Of a stretch of 64,000 bases of DNA, positions 1-12,141 are shown in pieces; position 1 is the first letter of the stretch; every line of letters starts with the position of its first letter. The DNA comes from Datisca glomerata. Its lineage: Eukaryota > Streptophyta > Magnoliopsida > Cucurbitales > Datiscaceae. The DNA lies in NCBI GenBank assembly GCA_003255025.1, contig QANY01002785.1, positions 404,043-468,042 of the forward strand, read 5' to 3'. The position numbers were made by a program, and so were the translations under genes. The notes under the pieces were generated by a model. It did no database searches, was not told the DNA's origin, and saw only the letters and a program-made list of their open reading frames with translations.

Positions 1-600
1 AATATTGACAATGGGTTTGCCAATTGACAAGGATTGTAAAGCTCCCTAGATCTTTGAACTTTAGAGGGATCTTGTTTTGCAGGATCATAATGCACTCTTG
101 AGTTAATGCTACAGTCTTAAACTCTCCCAACCACCTTCTATTGGTGAGAATGTCTTTCATAAACTTGACATATTTATCAATTATTGTAATGCCTCCACAT
201 GGGGAATATTGATGTGGAGTTGCTTCAATATGTCCAAAAACTTGTTGAATTGACCATCCAATTTCTTTTTCTAAAGCCTCTGAGGGAATGGAGGCAAATT
301 CCTTTTTATTTCTCCCATTTTATTCTCTGAAACCTTAGATGTTATGTTTGGGGGTGCTACATCAGATGGCTTTGCTCTCTCTCTACTTGGACTAGTTTCC
401 TTGTTTTCTGTCTCAAGACTATCCTCTTTTTCTTCAACAGGCATGACTGTCATCTTACAACTCCTCAAATGGATAGCCTTGCAATGTTCTTTTCCTTCTC
501 TTCTTGGGTTTTCCGTGTTGCTTTAATTGTTGTGGATGACAGATTCATTTTTCATAATGTATTCATTCAGATTTTACAAAAGAAATAGACTTCTTAGTTG
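1..600 (-). pseudogene. Athila-type retrotransposon, region between gag and protease (runs off left edge)
   Basis: Reading the minus strand from about 470 down to 1 gives the linker between the gag zinc knuckle and the protease of Athila-lineage Ty3/gypsy elements. Recognisable pieces are an acidic, Glu/Lys-rich stretch, the motif PPFPQRL at 271-300, and then, in a shifting frame, a run resembling KKLDGQFNKFLDI and a final block ending near GSFTI, which in the family lies just before the protease. Several frame changes show it is dead. The rest of pol would lie left of the window. Family assignment rests on memory of Athila Gag-Pol; the frame breaks are seen directly. Confidence 0.7.
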
Positions 601-672
601 TTTACTTCTGCCCTTGAGGTTGTTGAACAAAACCGGGAGGGTAAGCTAGTATGTTTTGCACATTTGATGTTA

Positions 673-1740
673 CTACATTCTAATTGCCCCAAAAAATTGA
701 ATGTTGCCCCCATCTAGGTCATATGTGTTAGAGTAAGGGTTTTTGTTGGTGGTGTTGTTCCTGTTGAAATTTCCAACATAGTTTACTGATGTTGGATTCC
801 CAAGAAAACTCTCAAATAGATGCCCTTCCCAACAATAGATGCAGTAGACTTCTACTACTTGATTAACCGTTTCTTGCATGCCTTGATTTTGGTTCTGAAT
901 CGCTGGAGATCCCATACTCAAATTATTAATCATATTTTTCAAGGAAGAAACTTGGGGTGTCAAAGCAGTCATTGCATCCAACTCATGGACTCCTACAACT
1001 CTCTTAGTTGTTGTAGCAGTCGCAGCTCTAGCAGTAGGCCACTAATAGTTGTTGCTAGCAATCCTCTTAGAATTAAATAAGCCTCGCTATAAGACTTAGA
1101 TAAAATAGCTTCATTGGCAGAGACATCTACCATCAACCTTGTTGAAGAACTCAACCCATTATAAATTGTTTCCATTTGTATGCAATGAGGGATGCCATGA
1201 TGTGGGTAATTCCTTAGCAACTCCTTAAATCTCTCCCATGCTTCATACAAGGATTCATCCTCCATTTGATGGAAAGAGGTGATATCATTTCTTAACTTAG
1301 CATTTTCAGTGGGAGGGAAATATATCATCAAGAATTTCTCAGCCAAGTCATTCCAGCTGTTGTTTGAATCTGGGGGTCTTGAATTGAGCCATGCTCTAGC
1401 TTTGTCTCTCAAGGGAACAACCTTATCCTTAAGGCATCTTCGATGGCTCCAAGAATTTTAATGGCATCACTCACTTCCATAAACAGTCTCAAGTACAAAT
1501 TAGGATCTTCAGAGGGTAGGCCATTGAATTGTCTCACTGTCTGTAGCATTTGAAACATTACTGGCTTCAATTAAAATGGAGGGGCTTGAATTTCAGGCCT
1601 CACTATACTAGGGTTGACAGCTTGTGGCTAGAGTATGGAATAGTCTTTGATGGATCTCTCTTTATCATCAGCCATTACAATGACATTATTACCATTGTTT
1701 GCCTGATTTCCTTGTTGAATCTTTTCATTTAACCAACTTC
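673..1740 (-). pseudogene. gag: Athila-type gag (capsid and zinc knuckle), degenerate
   Basis: The best-preserved part is 993-1412, which encodes the retrotransposon gag domain: RDKARAWLNS at its start, then FPPTENAKLRNDI, ESLYEAWERFKELLR and a YNGL motif, the order expected for Athila capsids. Upstream (about 1420-1740) a frame-shifted stretch with GLPSEDPN and RLFMEVSDAIK is the N-terminal part. Downstream, 673-981 carries a damaged zinc knuckle (CIYCWEGHLFESF, with the last Cys replaced) followed by NYVGNFNR and NPYSNTY, a typical Athila tail. Capsid and knuckle are in different frames, so the product cannot be made. It would package element RNA in virus-like particles. Confidence 0.85.
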
Positions 1741-1963
1741 ATCTTAAAAGGTGCAGCCATCTCATCTACGACAACTAAACAACTTTGCTCTCTTCGTAGT
1801 TGTCTTAAGGTACTATCAATTTCTAGGTCAAAGATGAAGTCCAATATTTGTTGTCTGCGTATATAATAGATCCTACTTTCCTGAAAATAGAGCAGGGGCA
1901 ACAAATTCAATAAAACTCACAAATTAAATCCTACATGGTCTAAATAATGATACTCTATATATA

Positions 1964-1982
1964 GTCCCCGTAAACGGTGCCA
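1964..1982 (-). other. Primer-binding site (tRNA-Asp type) of the Athila-like element
   Basis: On the minus strand this reads TGGCACCGTTTACGGGGAC, a mutated form of the complement of the plant tRNA-Asp 3' end, the usual Athila primer. It lies six bases inside the LTR, whose terminal TG (plus-strand view) is at 1989-1990. It fixes the orientation: gag lies to the left and the 5' LTR to the right. Confidence 0.8.
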
Positions 1983-1988
1983 AAAAAT

Positions 1989-2760
1989 TGTTGTCTCTTG
2001 ATTTATGTCTGCTGCAAGTGCACATGGACTAGTATCAATAATTCCCTTATCAATCACGTCACTAAATCAATCATGCTCCAGTTTTTATAGCATCTCAATG
2101 TCACTACCTTAGCTCTTAAGCACAATAAACTGTCATTTTTTTAGATTACCAATTCTAGTCTTAACTATCTTATGTCTAAGCTTAGTCAGATTTGAGATTG
2201 GTTCATTAAATTCCAGCCAAAGGGTTGCAAGGTAAGTTCATATGTCTATGTAACTCATAAAGTATTTAAATCTACACGATTCCATATTCTTGTATTTTTT
2301 ATTTAAAAACTCATATATCAATTTAGTCTATTCCATTAAACTATGTCCTTTCAGATCTTAATCTAACTTTCATTCCAATAGAGATTAACTTTAAGCTATA
2401 ATAAAAAAAAGCTTCACAATAGAAACAACATTAATAAGATAAACTAAAATCTAAGTTCATATTACCATACTAGTCTCCAAGTGTTTAGCTCATAATGAGC
2501 TCAAATATAAAAATGGAATATCCTATTTCTATGTTTTTTGGCAGACTAAGAAATAGAATGAAGCTAGAACAGAGAGTGAAATGAGGTAAACAAGAGAGAG
2601 AAAAGAAGAAGAATAAATAAATTACTCTACGCCTTGTCTTATTCCTTGAATTCATTGCTTCCTTTCGGACGTCTTCTTCTTTTTTCCTTTCTGTGCAAAG
2701 TCCCTTTCGTACCAAGCAATGTCAGCTCCTTTTGACTATGTCTAATACTCCTTCCAAAAA
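1989..2760 (-). repeat. 5' LTR (part) of the Athila-like element
   Basis: The LTR edge next to the primer-binding site is clear (TGTTGTCTC at 1989 on the plus strand, i.e. an LTR ending in CA on the element strand). The distal edge is not resolved, because no second LTR copy or target-site duplication is in the window. The stretch is AT-rich with purine/pyrimidine tracts around 2560-2700. I put the limit near 2760, where composition changes to the organellar-like block. Confidence 0.5.
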
Positions 2761-2789
2761 TAGACGCACTTCCCTTTTATATGAGCCTC

Positions 2790-3790
2790 AAGATTAGGGT
2801 TTCCCTTTAGCACTGTGACACATTTCAAGATTCCAAAAGTTGGGGACCATGAAAAAATGCACTAAGGACCCCTGTAATAATAGTTTCTGACATACAAGAA
2901 TCTTCTTTTCACTTTGGTTGAGAGCGGACCTTTTTGGATATATAATCCAAGTCGAGAGTGGAGTTACGCGAACAGCCGTCTGATGGAAAATGACTTTCAC
3001 GTTCGGTTCAGAGAGCACTTTTTTCGTTGAGAATTCCTCGTTCCCTTTCGTGTGAATTCCCCAGCGGCGAATTCAAAACTTGTGGGGCACATCAATGCCC
3101 CTAAATCATTCTTTCTTTAGATCACACTGGAAGTGAAAAAAAAGGATATGAAATAGGATATTCCGGCTTCTACCCGGCAGAGTCCTCCATAACTGACCGA
3201 TCGGTGAAAGGAAAGTTAGACCTATTGAAGGGATAGCCGGACCCATTGAAAGTCTGGCAGTTATTGATGGCTCGGAAAGAAAGCTGGGCTAGGTGTTCTT
3301 CCCTTAGAAAGGAGCTATTCGCCTCGAGGCTTGACTATTCTCCTCTGCCGTGTCAGGTTTGAGAGGGTAGGCACTTCTTACAGGTACTGGGCCGCCATCA
3401 GTGGAAGGCGTTGAAAAATGGGAGGAATAGTCGTAAGCGAAAAAGAAAAGGAGGACACAAATCCACTTTTATTCGATATCCGAGTCGAGCTGGGATCACT
3501 TTTCTTATATGCCATCTTTCTGAGCCAAGAAGGCATGTTTGCACGCTTTCATATAGAAAGGAACCCTCGATAATAGACCTTATTTCACGCCCATAGACGA
3601 AATAGAAAAATAAAGAAGTAGAGGATGCTGATTTGAATGGGGATTTACAGAAGAATTTCCATTCTTATTTGAGGAGTACTTAGGGAGGGAAGGATCCTGA
3701 GCGTAGAACAAGAAAAGTAAGAAAGAAGAGTTATATTGGCACATACTGGAAAATCGGGAAAGCTCGAACCGTGCCATCTTTAACCCCAGC
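2790..3790. other. Candidate organellar insertion (mitochondrial-like DNA)
   Basis: This kilobase is visibly richer in G+C than the surrounding AT-rich DNA. It has the texture of plant mitochondrial intergenic or intron sequence: mixed purine blocks, phrases such as GAAAGGAGCTATTCGCCTCG (3307-3326), and no long frame. At 2967-3010 a segment with the pattern AGCCG...GAAA...CGGTTC resembles domain V of a group II intron, the intron type common in plant mitochondria. I could not assign a gene. The left edge abuts the Athila LTR and the right edge fades near 3790-3960. Composition and texture are seen; organellar origin is inference. Confidence 0.45.
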
Positions 3791-3959
3791 TCTATCTCTT
3801 GTTTTGGTTTTGTGTCCTTTAGGCATAGCTGGACTATGCGACAAACAACTCACCAAGCTTGGAATGCACTGCTACAACTATAACAACATTAGGAAATGCT
3901 ACATCATCGAAGGATATCAAGCTCTGCAAGGGGCCCTGCACTGAAGAAACTCTAATGCA

Positions 3960-4150
3960 TAAAATTGCTTAAAATATTAAAAAGGCTAGCATAATAACAA
4001 AACTAACCTTAAGACTAAATAAACTACAAATAACTAAGACTTATACAATAAAAACATTAAATCACCCTAAGATAAAAAACAATTCAAAGTTAGGAATGCT
4101 AAGATAACTCTAAAATCTTAACGTTATCAATACCTTAAAGGAGTTGTGCG
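3960..4150. other. No recognisable feature (AT-rich spacer)
   Basis: AT-rich sequence with many stops in all frames between the organellar-like block and the first PMD pseudogene. No repeat or motif recognised. Confidence 0.5.
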
Positions 4151-5650
4151 ACTGGAGCTTCCTCATTCAATTCGGAGCATGTAATCATTGTTGTTAATTC
4201 AGATATGACTTGGAGGCTATTTCATCTTGTCCTCTTCTTCGAAGTTCAACCACCTCTTGTCTTATTATTCTACTTTTGCTATATATTTTCCATCTTTGAA
4301 GTACATCCACCTATTGTTGTCTTGTTCTCTTTCAACAAGAAACATCATGGAATGTTGATGATAGATCTCAATGGTCGTGTATAGTCCTGTGGATAAATTT
4401 TGGTACAGTGACCTTGCCACCAAAATATGAAGTCATCCTTGTAGGTCGCTCATGTATGGAAAAGACGGATATCAACATTGTCAATATATTTTTTATTCGT
4501 CCAACATTGAAGTAAATTTTCGGTGTTATGTTGATGTGTTGTCCTGCCTAAAGGACATACATGAAGATCACAAATATAGGGAATGATAATTGCTTGAATG
4601 CAACTAAAATTGTTGGATGAATTGGCTACGAATGTAATATTCAACATAGATCACAAATTTCCTATCACATTCATCTACTGAAATCAGAAACCTTCAGGTC
4701 GTGTTGTAATGTATCAATTTAACATTGAGGGCCTAATGGGGACAATTGAAAGGGCACAAAAAGCTTGGGGTCCCTCCAAATTCCATATGATAGATGAAAT
4801 GGAAGAAATTCTCAAACAATTTTATTAGGTTCGCAACTTTGGCATATTTCTCTCCATGAGTGCAGGCACCAAGGAGTTTAATTAAAATAATCCTCCCCTA
4901 GACCAATCTTTAGGAAATACGCATAAAGCCACAATTGTAGGATCCAAGATGGACCGCCAGGAGATTTGGATGATGTACCCATATATATCGCATAACATAT
5001 ATGATACATATGAGCCAATAGAAAAAAAGCTAAGGCAAGGACTCTACTAAAGGCCAAAGCAAATGCTAGATGGCAATACTAAATTGTGATCCTTTGTGAA
5101 GTGGTGTAGAAAACAAACTTGCAAAGCCAGTGTAGGATAAAGGAACACTACTCCCAATCACTAATTGGTCCTTCTTCTTCCTTTCCTCAACCATGAAGTG
5201 TGGATATGCTAATTGCTTTATGTTCCCACCGCTAATGTCATCGTGTATATCAGTTTCATATGAAGACATTAAAGGGTCAATATCTTCTCCAGTAGGATAA
5301 AAGCATTATAATTGGTAGAAGTCAAATATGGTTGTCCCGTTAGACCACAAGGAAAGTGAAACGCTTTGGTGAACACAGACCAAAAGGTAACACATCATTC
5401 ATTGAACCTGGGTTCAAAATGGAAAAGAGGGTAAAAATCTTTATACTCATTGGGCATTAGGTCCATGAAGTAAGGACTGAGAGTTACATAGTGCATGGTA
5501 GCATCTAGCTTGATATTATGAAGTTGAATCTTATTATGAACATAACCTAAATTCTCAGACTCCAGTAATCGGCATTATTCTGCAGCGACCAAGGAATGGT
5601 CATAGCAGCAGACGAAGATACCAACTAAACTTGTCTGTGTTGGAGCGAAG
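4150..5650 (-). pseudogene. Plant mobile domain (PMD) pseudogene, copy A
   Basis: Reading leftward on the minus strand across several frames gives the PMD (aminotransferase-like) order: TFWSVFTKAFHFPCG near 5370, YPTGEDIDPLM near 5300, then SFILHWLCKFVFYTTSQRIT and HLAFALA, then the hallmark GGPSWILQLWLYAYF near 4930, and lastly a DRKFVIYVEYYIRSQF / IQQF...IQAI block and LLQCWTNKKY (4450-4647). Frames change at least four times and stops intervene, so it is non-functional. PMD proteins (MAIN/MAIL family) occur both as host genes and inside transposons; without termini I cannot say which this was. It is on the same strand as copy B. Confidence 0.75.
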
Positions 5651-6700
5651 GCATGTTCACAAAGCTTTTGAAAGTTAAGTCTCCCCTAAGAGACGCAATA
5701 GCAATATCATGGGAAAGGAAATCACAAGAGCATTGAAACCCTAACGATGTTGTTACATTGAACTTCTATTCCAAACAAAGTGTACAACTTGTTGAATGCA
5801 AAACGCTTGCAATTTCAACACCATGAACATATATGAAGTGGTGCACTTGAACTTAATCATTAATTTATTACACGAACCAAAGTAATTAGATTTAGAACAT
5901 ATTATAACAAGAACACACAATCAAAACATACAAAATGATTATGTCTTCTAAAATTTCCCGATTGTAGCTTGTAGCTTGTAGGTAAGCTTGGAAATTATTT
6001 CCAAGCATGCCTACCTAGTCAATGCTAGGTAACTACCCTATCAAATTTTCATCAATGAGTCAAGATCGGCTGTGGAAAGGTGAGGTGGGTTTTGATCGGT
6101 TAAATCAAATATAAAAAGCCAGTTCGTGTTTTCTACTTCTATATTAGTTGTAAGCTGAATATCATTTTTAATCAATCAGTCCTGTTCAGATCAGATTCTA
6201 CGATCCATATATTCCCTTCACACAGCTCAAGTGAAATGGCATTGTTGAGAACCAATTATCAATTATCTTTACTCGGTTGAGTTGAAAATTGTCGTAGAAT
6301 ACCCATTGTAGACCTTGCAAAGTTTTATTTTAAGGGCTATTTGTTATGTTCATACTATAATCTCTTGTACTTTCTTTTACTCTCACATTCTGTGGAAACA
6401 TTTTATTTTTTGGTTTTTCTTATTTGACAACCATTGCTAATGTTTTGATCAAATGCGTACCTGCTAAGTATTCTGAATTTCATGATCATCTATTGGCCGC
6501 CAATATGTAGGAATGATTAGTTTTATTTTTATATCAGCGAACACATTTGTATTCGGTTGTCTTCATTGGGTTGCTTTGAGGTAAAATATGCGTAGGATAT
6601 ATGTCCTGATTTCATGCTGTTGCAGAAAATGATACAAGAAATTGCAAGACAACGTCAATGAAAAATTGCTCGAAGCTTTATGGCTTATAAAGCATCTAAG
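5650..6700. other. No gene recognised (AT-rich, possible repeat remnants)
   Basis: No reading frame or structural motif that I recognise. A TATA-like run near 6107 (AATATAAAAAG) could belong to an old LTR, but no partner copy was found. Confidence 0.4.
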
Positions 6701-6714
6701 CGATCATGTTATGG

Positions 6715-6985
6715 GGTGATGCCTTAACTTATGCCACAAATTATCAGCATGACGTGATGTTACCTATGGAAATAAATGTGAAATTGCCGCAAGTGGTTAA
6801 ACAATATTAATTAGCACCCGAAGCCTTTCTACAAAGTATGATGTTCGAGTTAGATGAAGCTGATGAAATTCGTGCAAAGGCATGAGATTCCTTACACAAA
6901 CAAAAAAAAGGTTGCCAAAATTTATAACACAAGGGTCCAAAGAGAAATTTTTATGAGGTGATTCGGTATGAGCAACAATATTACC
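6715..6985 (+). pseudogene. Ty3/gypsy integrase C-terminal fragment
   Basis: The plus strand carries, with one in-frame stop and frame slips, a block resembling MLPMEINVKLPQVVKQY, then MMFELDEADEIRAKA, then KVAKIYNTRVQ. This matches the end of plant Ty3/gypsy integrases (the DAVLPxEI strip, the LDExDExRxxA helix and the YNxRV strip before the C-terminal domain). The remaining pol domains are absent, so it is a short remnant. It lies between the two PMD pseudogenes and has the opposite orientation. Confidence 0.7.
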
Positions 6986-7289
6986 TTAGAAATTTTAGTG
7001 GGCACATTCATAGGATAAATCCAAATTACCTAATTATCATCCATCAGTTTTTAATAACAAAACAAGGTAGGACATCTGACGAATGTCAGAAGTACTGTAA
7101 ATCACCTAAAATTCATTCACAATTGTTGCAAGCTCAATATAAAAATCTCCCATATTAAGGAGATTGCTTCAATATCATCTCGAGCGATTGAATTAATGTC
7201 GAATAGATGCAAGATGAGTGTGCTCTTTTAAATCTTTATGAGTTAGTGGTGGTAGCCTCGTCTCTCAACACAGCCAGCTAGTGTTTGAG

Positions 7290-8724
7290 ACACATGAAAT
7301 CAAAGATTAAATTCTTGTAATCGTGTTAACATTTTCTCTTCTTCATTTAATAAATCTGCCGTGCCCGAAGGGAGGTTCCTTACAATTGGATGTAGCCTAT
7401 AATGTGGTAGATATTTTTGAAATAATGGCATCCTGTAAAAAAGTTTCGTCATTGAAGGCTTTAAGTACATAGCTAACAAGGGCAAGCAAGAAAGCTCAGA
7501 CTTATTACTTAAATGCATGATCAATAGTAAGCTGATTTAATAAAACAAAGCAAGTTGACCTCAAATCTCTTGTGCTAAAGGATCAAGAACCCTCTCAAGC
7601 GAAGAGACTTGGAAAGTCTCCAAAGTAGTTATAGCTTTCTCAAGAACTTCAGACTCCAAAAGCAAGTTACGAGTGAAATACCAATAGGCCAAGAGTCTAT
7701 CACTAGATGGTTGATGTCCTCACAAGGATGAAGAGTAGAAACCTCAGTTTGGGGAAGTAAAGGATCAATAGGATGAGGCAATGTAGGTTCATATTCCCTA
7801 TGCATGCAATCCAACATTAGTATCAAATGACACTTTCAAATACTAAAATAAAAAAGATTAAAATGAAAATTGTACTTTTGCTGAAAGATGTTTGCCAATA
7901 GTGAATCAGTGGAATTTGTACAAGGATCATTCCCTAAGAAATCCTTGACCTCAAGAAGTGTAGGAGAATAGAGCATCACTGTTGACCTAATACGAGAATC
8001 AGTAGAGACCTAAAAAATTTCATAACAGACAGTCAAAACCGACCGTAAGGCTTAAACAAAAGAAAAGAAAATTAAATCACAATATGTCACCAGAAACAGA
8101 TGTGTGTTCATTAGTGACATCATAACTACGTTAAATAGAGGAAGTGATTCGTTATCAGGAGCTTCATCAATTGATATGACAAGAACCACTTGAGTAGAAG
8201 TAATGGCAAGAGGTGTCGGAGGTAAATTGTTATTGGTGTGAATATGTGTGGTTTCATCAATGGTAGTAAAGCAAGGATCTTCTCCCTATCTGTCTTTTCT
8301 CTTACTAAGTGGGCAAGTAAGAGATCATCATCATCATTCTCCATCCGTTCTTCTTATTCCTAACTACTAATACCATCTTCACTTTTGGAACTTGAAGCAA
8401 ATGGTCCTTTTTTCCAACATAGGGAGAAATACTCAAGCCACAACTCACAATATCTGGACAACAATTTTATCAGCCCTCAGAGAGGTAAAAGTCCTAAGAG
8501 TACGATCCAAAGAGAAAGCTCAAAGATAATCAACATATTGACTCCACCATTGCCTGAAAGAATCAGTGGTCAAACCAGATACTTCAAACATAGTTAATCG
8601 TTTGACAGTCGTATTTAGTAAGACTTCTATGTAACGGTGAAGGGTTGTACACACTCACATAAGAAATTGGAATACATTGAGTAAGCCAAAATTGTCTAGC
8701 AAACTTAACAGGGCAGTACACTCG
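7290..8724 (-). pseudogene. PMD pseudogene copy B, C-terminal part
   Basis: This is the downstream half of copy B, separated from the upstream half by the solo LTR at 8730-11367. Just left of the LTR the minus strand reads VYCPVKFARQFWLTQCIP, the conserved 'P..ARQFG..Q.IP' strip that closes many PMD domains, then SICxLSLS-like sequence and YCELWLEYFSLCW. Farther on come an acidic run (ENDDDDLLL, 8330-8344) and less conserved frames to about 7300. One-base slips and stops are present throughout. The tail beyond 8100 is assigned only by continuity. Confidence 0.65.
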
Positions 8725-8729
8725 GATGT
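8725..8729. other. Target-site duplication GATGT, left copy
   Basis: GATGT directly abuts the left edge of the solo LTR and is repeated at 11368-11372 on its right edge. The five-base length is normal for LTR retrotransposons. Confidence 0.7.
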
Positions 8730-11367
8730 TTTTAAGACCCCTACTTTATGGTCGCTCAAGATGAGAGCACTTTTTTTTTTCGTGTATTGGGATATAACTT
8801 TAACCCTTATTTTTTATTGATGTGACATTATATTTCAACCACGTGATATATAATATTTTTTTAATATTTGAGGTGGTCTCTTTATGATTTTATGAATAAA
8901 TATGTATTTAGGCAACATAAGGGTAATGTTATCATCTTTTTAATCCCTCCCACGCTTACTTCTTTGTGTTTAATGCTTGTGCATTATTTTTATGTCGTGT
9001 GCATGTTATTATGTGTAGTTTTATATTATCAGGGTTATAGTATTTTTGGGGAATTTCCTTTATGCCATTTTTCTCATTAGGGAATATTGATTTTAGGGTT
9101 TGTGAAATTTGATTTTAATTAGGCTATGGAGAGACACGAGGGAAATCAGGGGTTTAGACACTCCTTCTCCCCTTTGCTTGGCCGGCCCCCTTCTCGCTTA
9201 TTAGGGGATGTATTTTCTTTCCTAAATGTGGACTCTATATTGCATGGTTAGGGTTAAAACTTTAGGAAATGATCTTTTTATTCTCCTTGCTTCATAATCA
9301 TTCTATATTCCCTCTTCTCTTGGGTGGCAACTCTCTCCCTCCCCTCTCTTGTTATGCGGCATCACCTTGCCCAATCACTTGTGTGCAATAACCACCCTCA
9401 CTCTTCCCCTTTGTGTATTCGGCATTCCTATCTCTCCCTCACTCTCATGCAACACCTCCTTACATGACAAGCTCATCTCTTGCTCACCATCTAAGAGCCC
9501 TATTATCTAAGAAGTATTAAGCTCTAGGCAGCGACGGTTGTGGCACAAGACGTAGATGTGGTTATTCGGATCGTACTTTCGGTAAACTTATGTTATTCCT
9601 TTTTTCATCATAAATGATATAGTTTTGTTTGACACATTTTTTTATGTATAGTTCTGAATAATACTTAGATACAATAACCATATTATGATTATTTATGTTC
9701 CACGAATCGTCTTTGAAGAGAGAAAAGTTTAAAATAAAAATCTGAATCTTTCATAAAAACTGGAATTTTTGGAATTCCTGTATACAGTGAAAACGACTTA
9801 ATATTTTGAAACTCAAAGGATTTTGAATCTGAAATTTTTAGGGTAGACTCTCAACATATTGAAACACTTATTTTAGAAAAATTAGTTCAAAATTCGATCG
9901 CTGCAATTTTATATAAATTATGAAAATTTCTGTTTTGTACAAGGGAAAACAGTTTTTTTGATATCCAAATTTTAGAGTTTCGGTATTGAGATCAACTCTA
10001 TTTGACCTAAAAACTTTACATTACTTTTTAAAGAATATCATTAGTAATTATGTGAAGTTTTTTGGACATGGTTTTCTTATTGAAACATATTTTTGAATAT
10101 TACTGCTTTACTTGAAAAAAATAGTTTCCTGTGACGAACAAGTTTCATGTTTTTGACAACTCAGTCAACTCTGTAATATTATGAAATTAATTATGTGAAG
10201 CTCTGGTATCTTTGAAGACAGCCAGTAAGAATTTTAGAATTTTTTGGAAACCTTAGTTTAAGTTGTGTTGGTTTCTACCGAGTCAACACTTAGTGTTAGT
10301 TTCCATTTTTGCATATCGTATCGTACTGAGTAGTATAGTACAATTTGTTTCAGGATTTCACTTTCATAATTTCTTTACCGAGAAATCAGGTAAGTGAAAA
10401 CTTACATACGTAACCGCGTGTTTGTTTTGCTATGTCTGAAAAATGTAGAATAAATGTTGAGTTCTTTTCCTTGTTTGGTTATTATTTTTTGATTTATTCG
10501 TTGTGATGTGGGACTTTATTCCGGATGATAATGCACTTGTATGATTCTGAATCTTAGCAAAGAAATGAGATATAAGATAAGAAAGACTATTGTGTGATCA
10601 TGTAACATAAAATGTTGTGTGTTGTTAAAGTCACGTACTCACCAACTCTGATATTGGTTGCCTTGTCCTTCGGGAGAGGGTCTAGGAATATGTTTTGGTT
10701 TAGTTTTATGGGAAGGTAATTATTGCAACCAGTTCCACCCCTTCGAGGGTGCAGAATGGTATTCATAAAAAATGTCACTTATTCGTACCTTACAAACTAA
10801 CAAATCTTATCGATGGATAATTCTGTTCTGATGTGGGTGTAGTGGTGAGCTCTAATGGAAGTTGGTCAGCGTCTTTGTAAAGAAAGATATGAACAATTAT
10901 AATGAATGAAATGTTGCGTACGTAAAATTATGTAAGATAAAATGATATGCATTGTATGTGATTTGGTTTTGTTTCTTTTTATGTAAGCACGATTTTACTT
11001 ACTGAGTATATTTTTATAATCACACCGTTTTTATTTTTAAAAAAAATCAGACGAGGAAGATGCTTTCGTTTCGAATGAAGTCTAGAGTCTCTGGTACGTG
11101 ACTGAGTCAAAGTTATTTTTTTAAAACATTAGAAATTTTATTTTGTTTTGTTAAAGTTTAACTACATCTAAATATTTTCTTTCGTTAGAAAATTATACAT
11201 AGTAGCATGCCATTATATGACGTTTTAAATTTATTCATAATAAATCAGACTTTGTTTAAGTTTAATTTTCAAAGTGATTAATTTTAAAAAAAAATTGACC
11301 TAGCTTCCGTGAGTTTTATTTGCATAAATTATTAAAGGAAATTTTGGATAAATTTCAGGCTGTTACA
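8730..11367. mobile_element. Solo LTR, about 2.64 kb, inserted in PMD pseudogene B
   Basis: The block is flanked by GATGT on both sides, ends in GCTGTTACA, and contains no retroviral coding sequence. Both flanks read as one PMD gene, which proves an insertion. The right end (TGTTACA) and the length suit long chromovirus (Tekay/Del-like) LTRs. The left end reads TTTTAAGACCCC, so the expected terminal TG has been lost or mutated. Composition is AT-rich with a run of T at 8771-8780. Orientation and family are inferred, since no internal region remains; a solo LTR forms by recombination between the two LTRs of a full element. Confidence 0.7.
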
Positions 11368-11372
11368 GATGT
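11368..11372. other. Target-site duplication GATGT, right copy
   Basis: Second copy of the five bases at 8725-8729, directly after the LTR end TGTTACA. Confidence 0.7.
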
Positions 11373-12141
11373 GGCCCTTGCTAAATCAGATGCTATGTTG
11401 TTGTGGATGGTATACCAATAACCAAACATTGAGCTAGAAGAAAATGCCCCCAACATCTCCAAGAATGATCTTTCACATCGCAGTGGTGAATCAAAGTAAG
11501 GGTTTAGCAATCGGAACCAAAATGGAATCCTTTAAAAGGAGTGAAATACGGAGGATATCGACTTTTGTCCATAATATAAAAAATGAGAAACATTCCTTAA
11601 AGGAATGAACCCTAACTTTTTCCTTCGCAAACTTATCCCTAAGAGAAGCATAGTTTGTTTCTAAGATAGTTGGATGCCCTAGTTCAGGGAAATATGAGTG
11701 CAACCAAAATCGGAGAAGCCAAATCAGACCACTAACAGTACAACTGATGTAGTAATAAACCATATCAAAAATTATTTATACAAATGGCCTAACAAGTACG
11801 GGACCAAGACTCGTCATGAAGAAAGGCCAACAACCGCATTAATGTGTTTTACAACAATTCTTTGAGAGCTTGAACAAGAAATAAAATTATATAATGAATA
11901 CAAGATGAAATTACACAACTCTTTATCTGATAAGAGACATGAAGATTTGGCTTCGACTTTAAGGAAGGCAAGTAACTAAACTGAGAGGAATTATATGGAA
12001 AGATATACTCAATATCAGAAGGTAAGGATGGAAATTTTTGCCTAACCTCCTCGCCAGTAGGTGATAAAGAAGTCAAATGGCTAACATCAAACACGGTTGA
12101 AGCTATCAAACCGCAGGGAATAAAAAATGTGTACAGACATA
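11373..12141 (-). pseudogene. PMD pseudogene copy B, N-terminal part
   Basis: From 12130 leftward the minus strand reads FLFP(C)GLIASTVFDVSHL, then LSPTGEEV and IFPYNSSQFSY (11849-12109). After a gap comes SGLIWLLRFWLHSYFPELG (11491-11763), the hallmark PMD strip, followed by FKECFSFF. Next to the solo LTR it reads SPLRCERSFLEMLG, GYWYTIHNNIA and SDLARA. The order matches PMD proteins and copy A. A one-base loss near 12120 and later stops make it a pseudogene. The domain is cut at its upstream side at 12141/12142, exactly where a CACTA-type end begins, so that element probably inserted into it. Confidence 0.75.
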
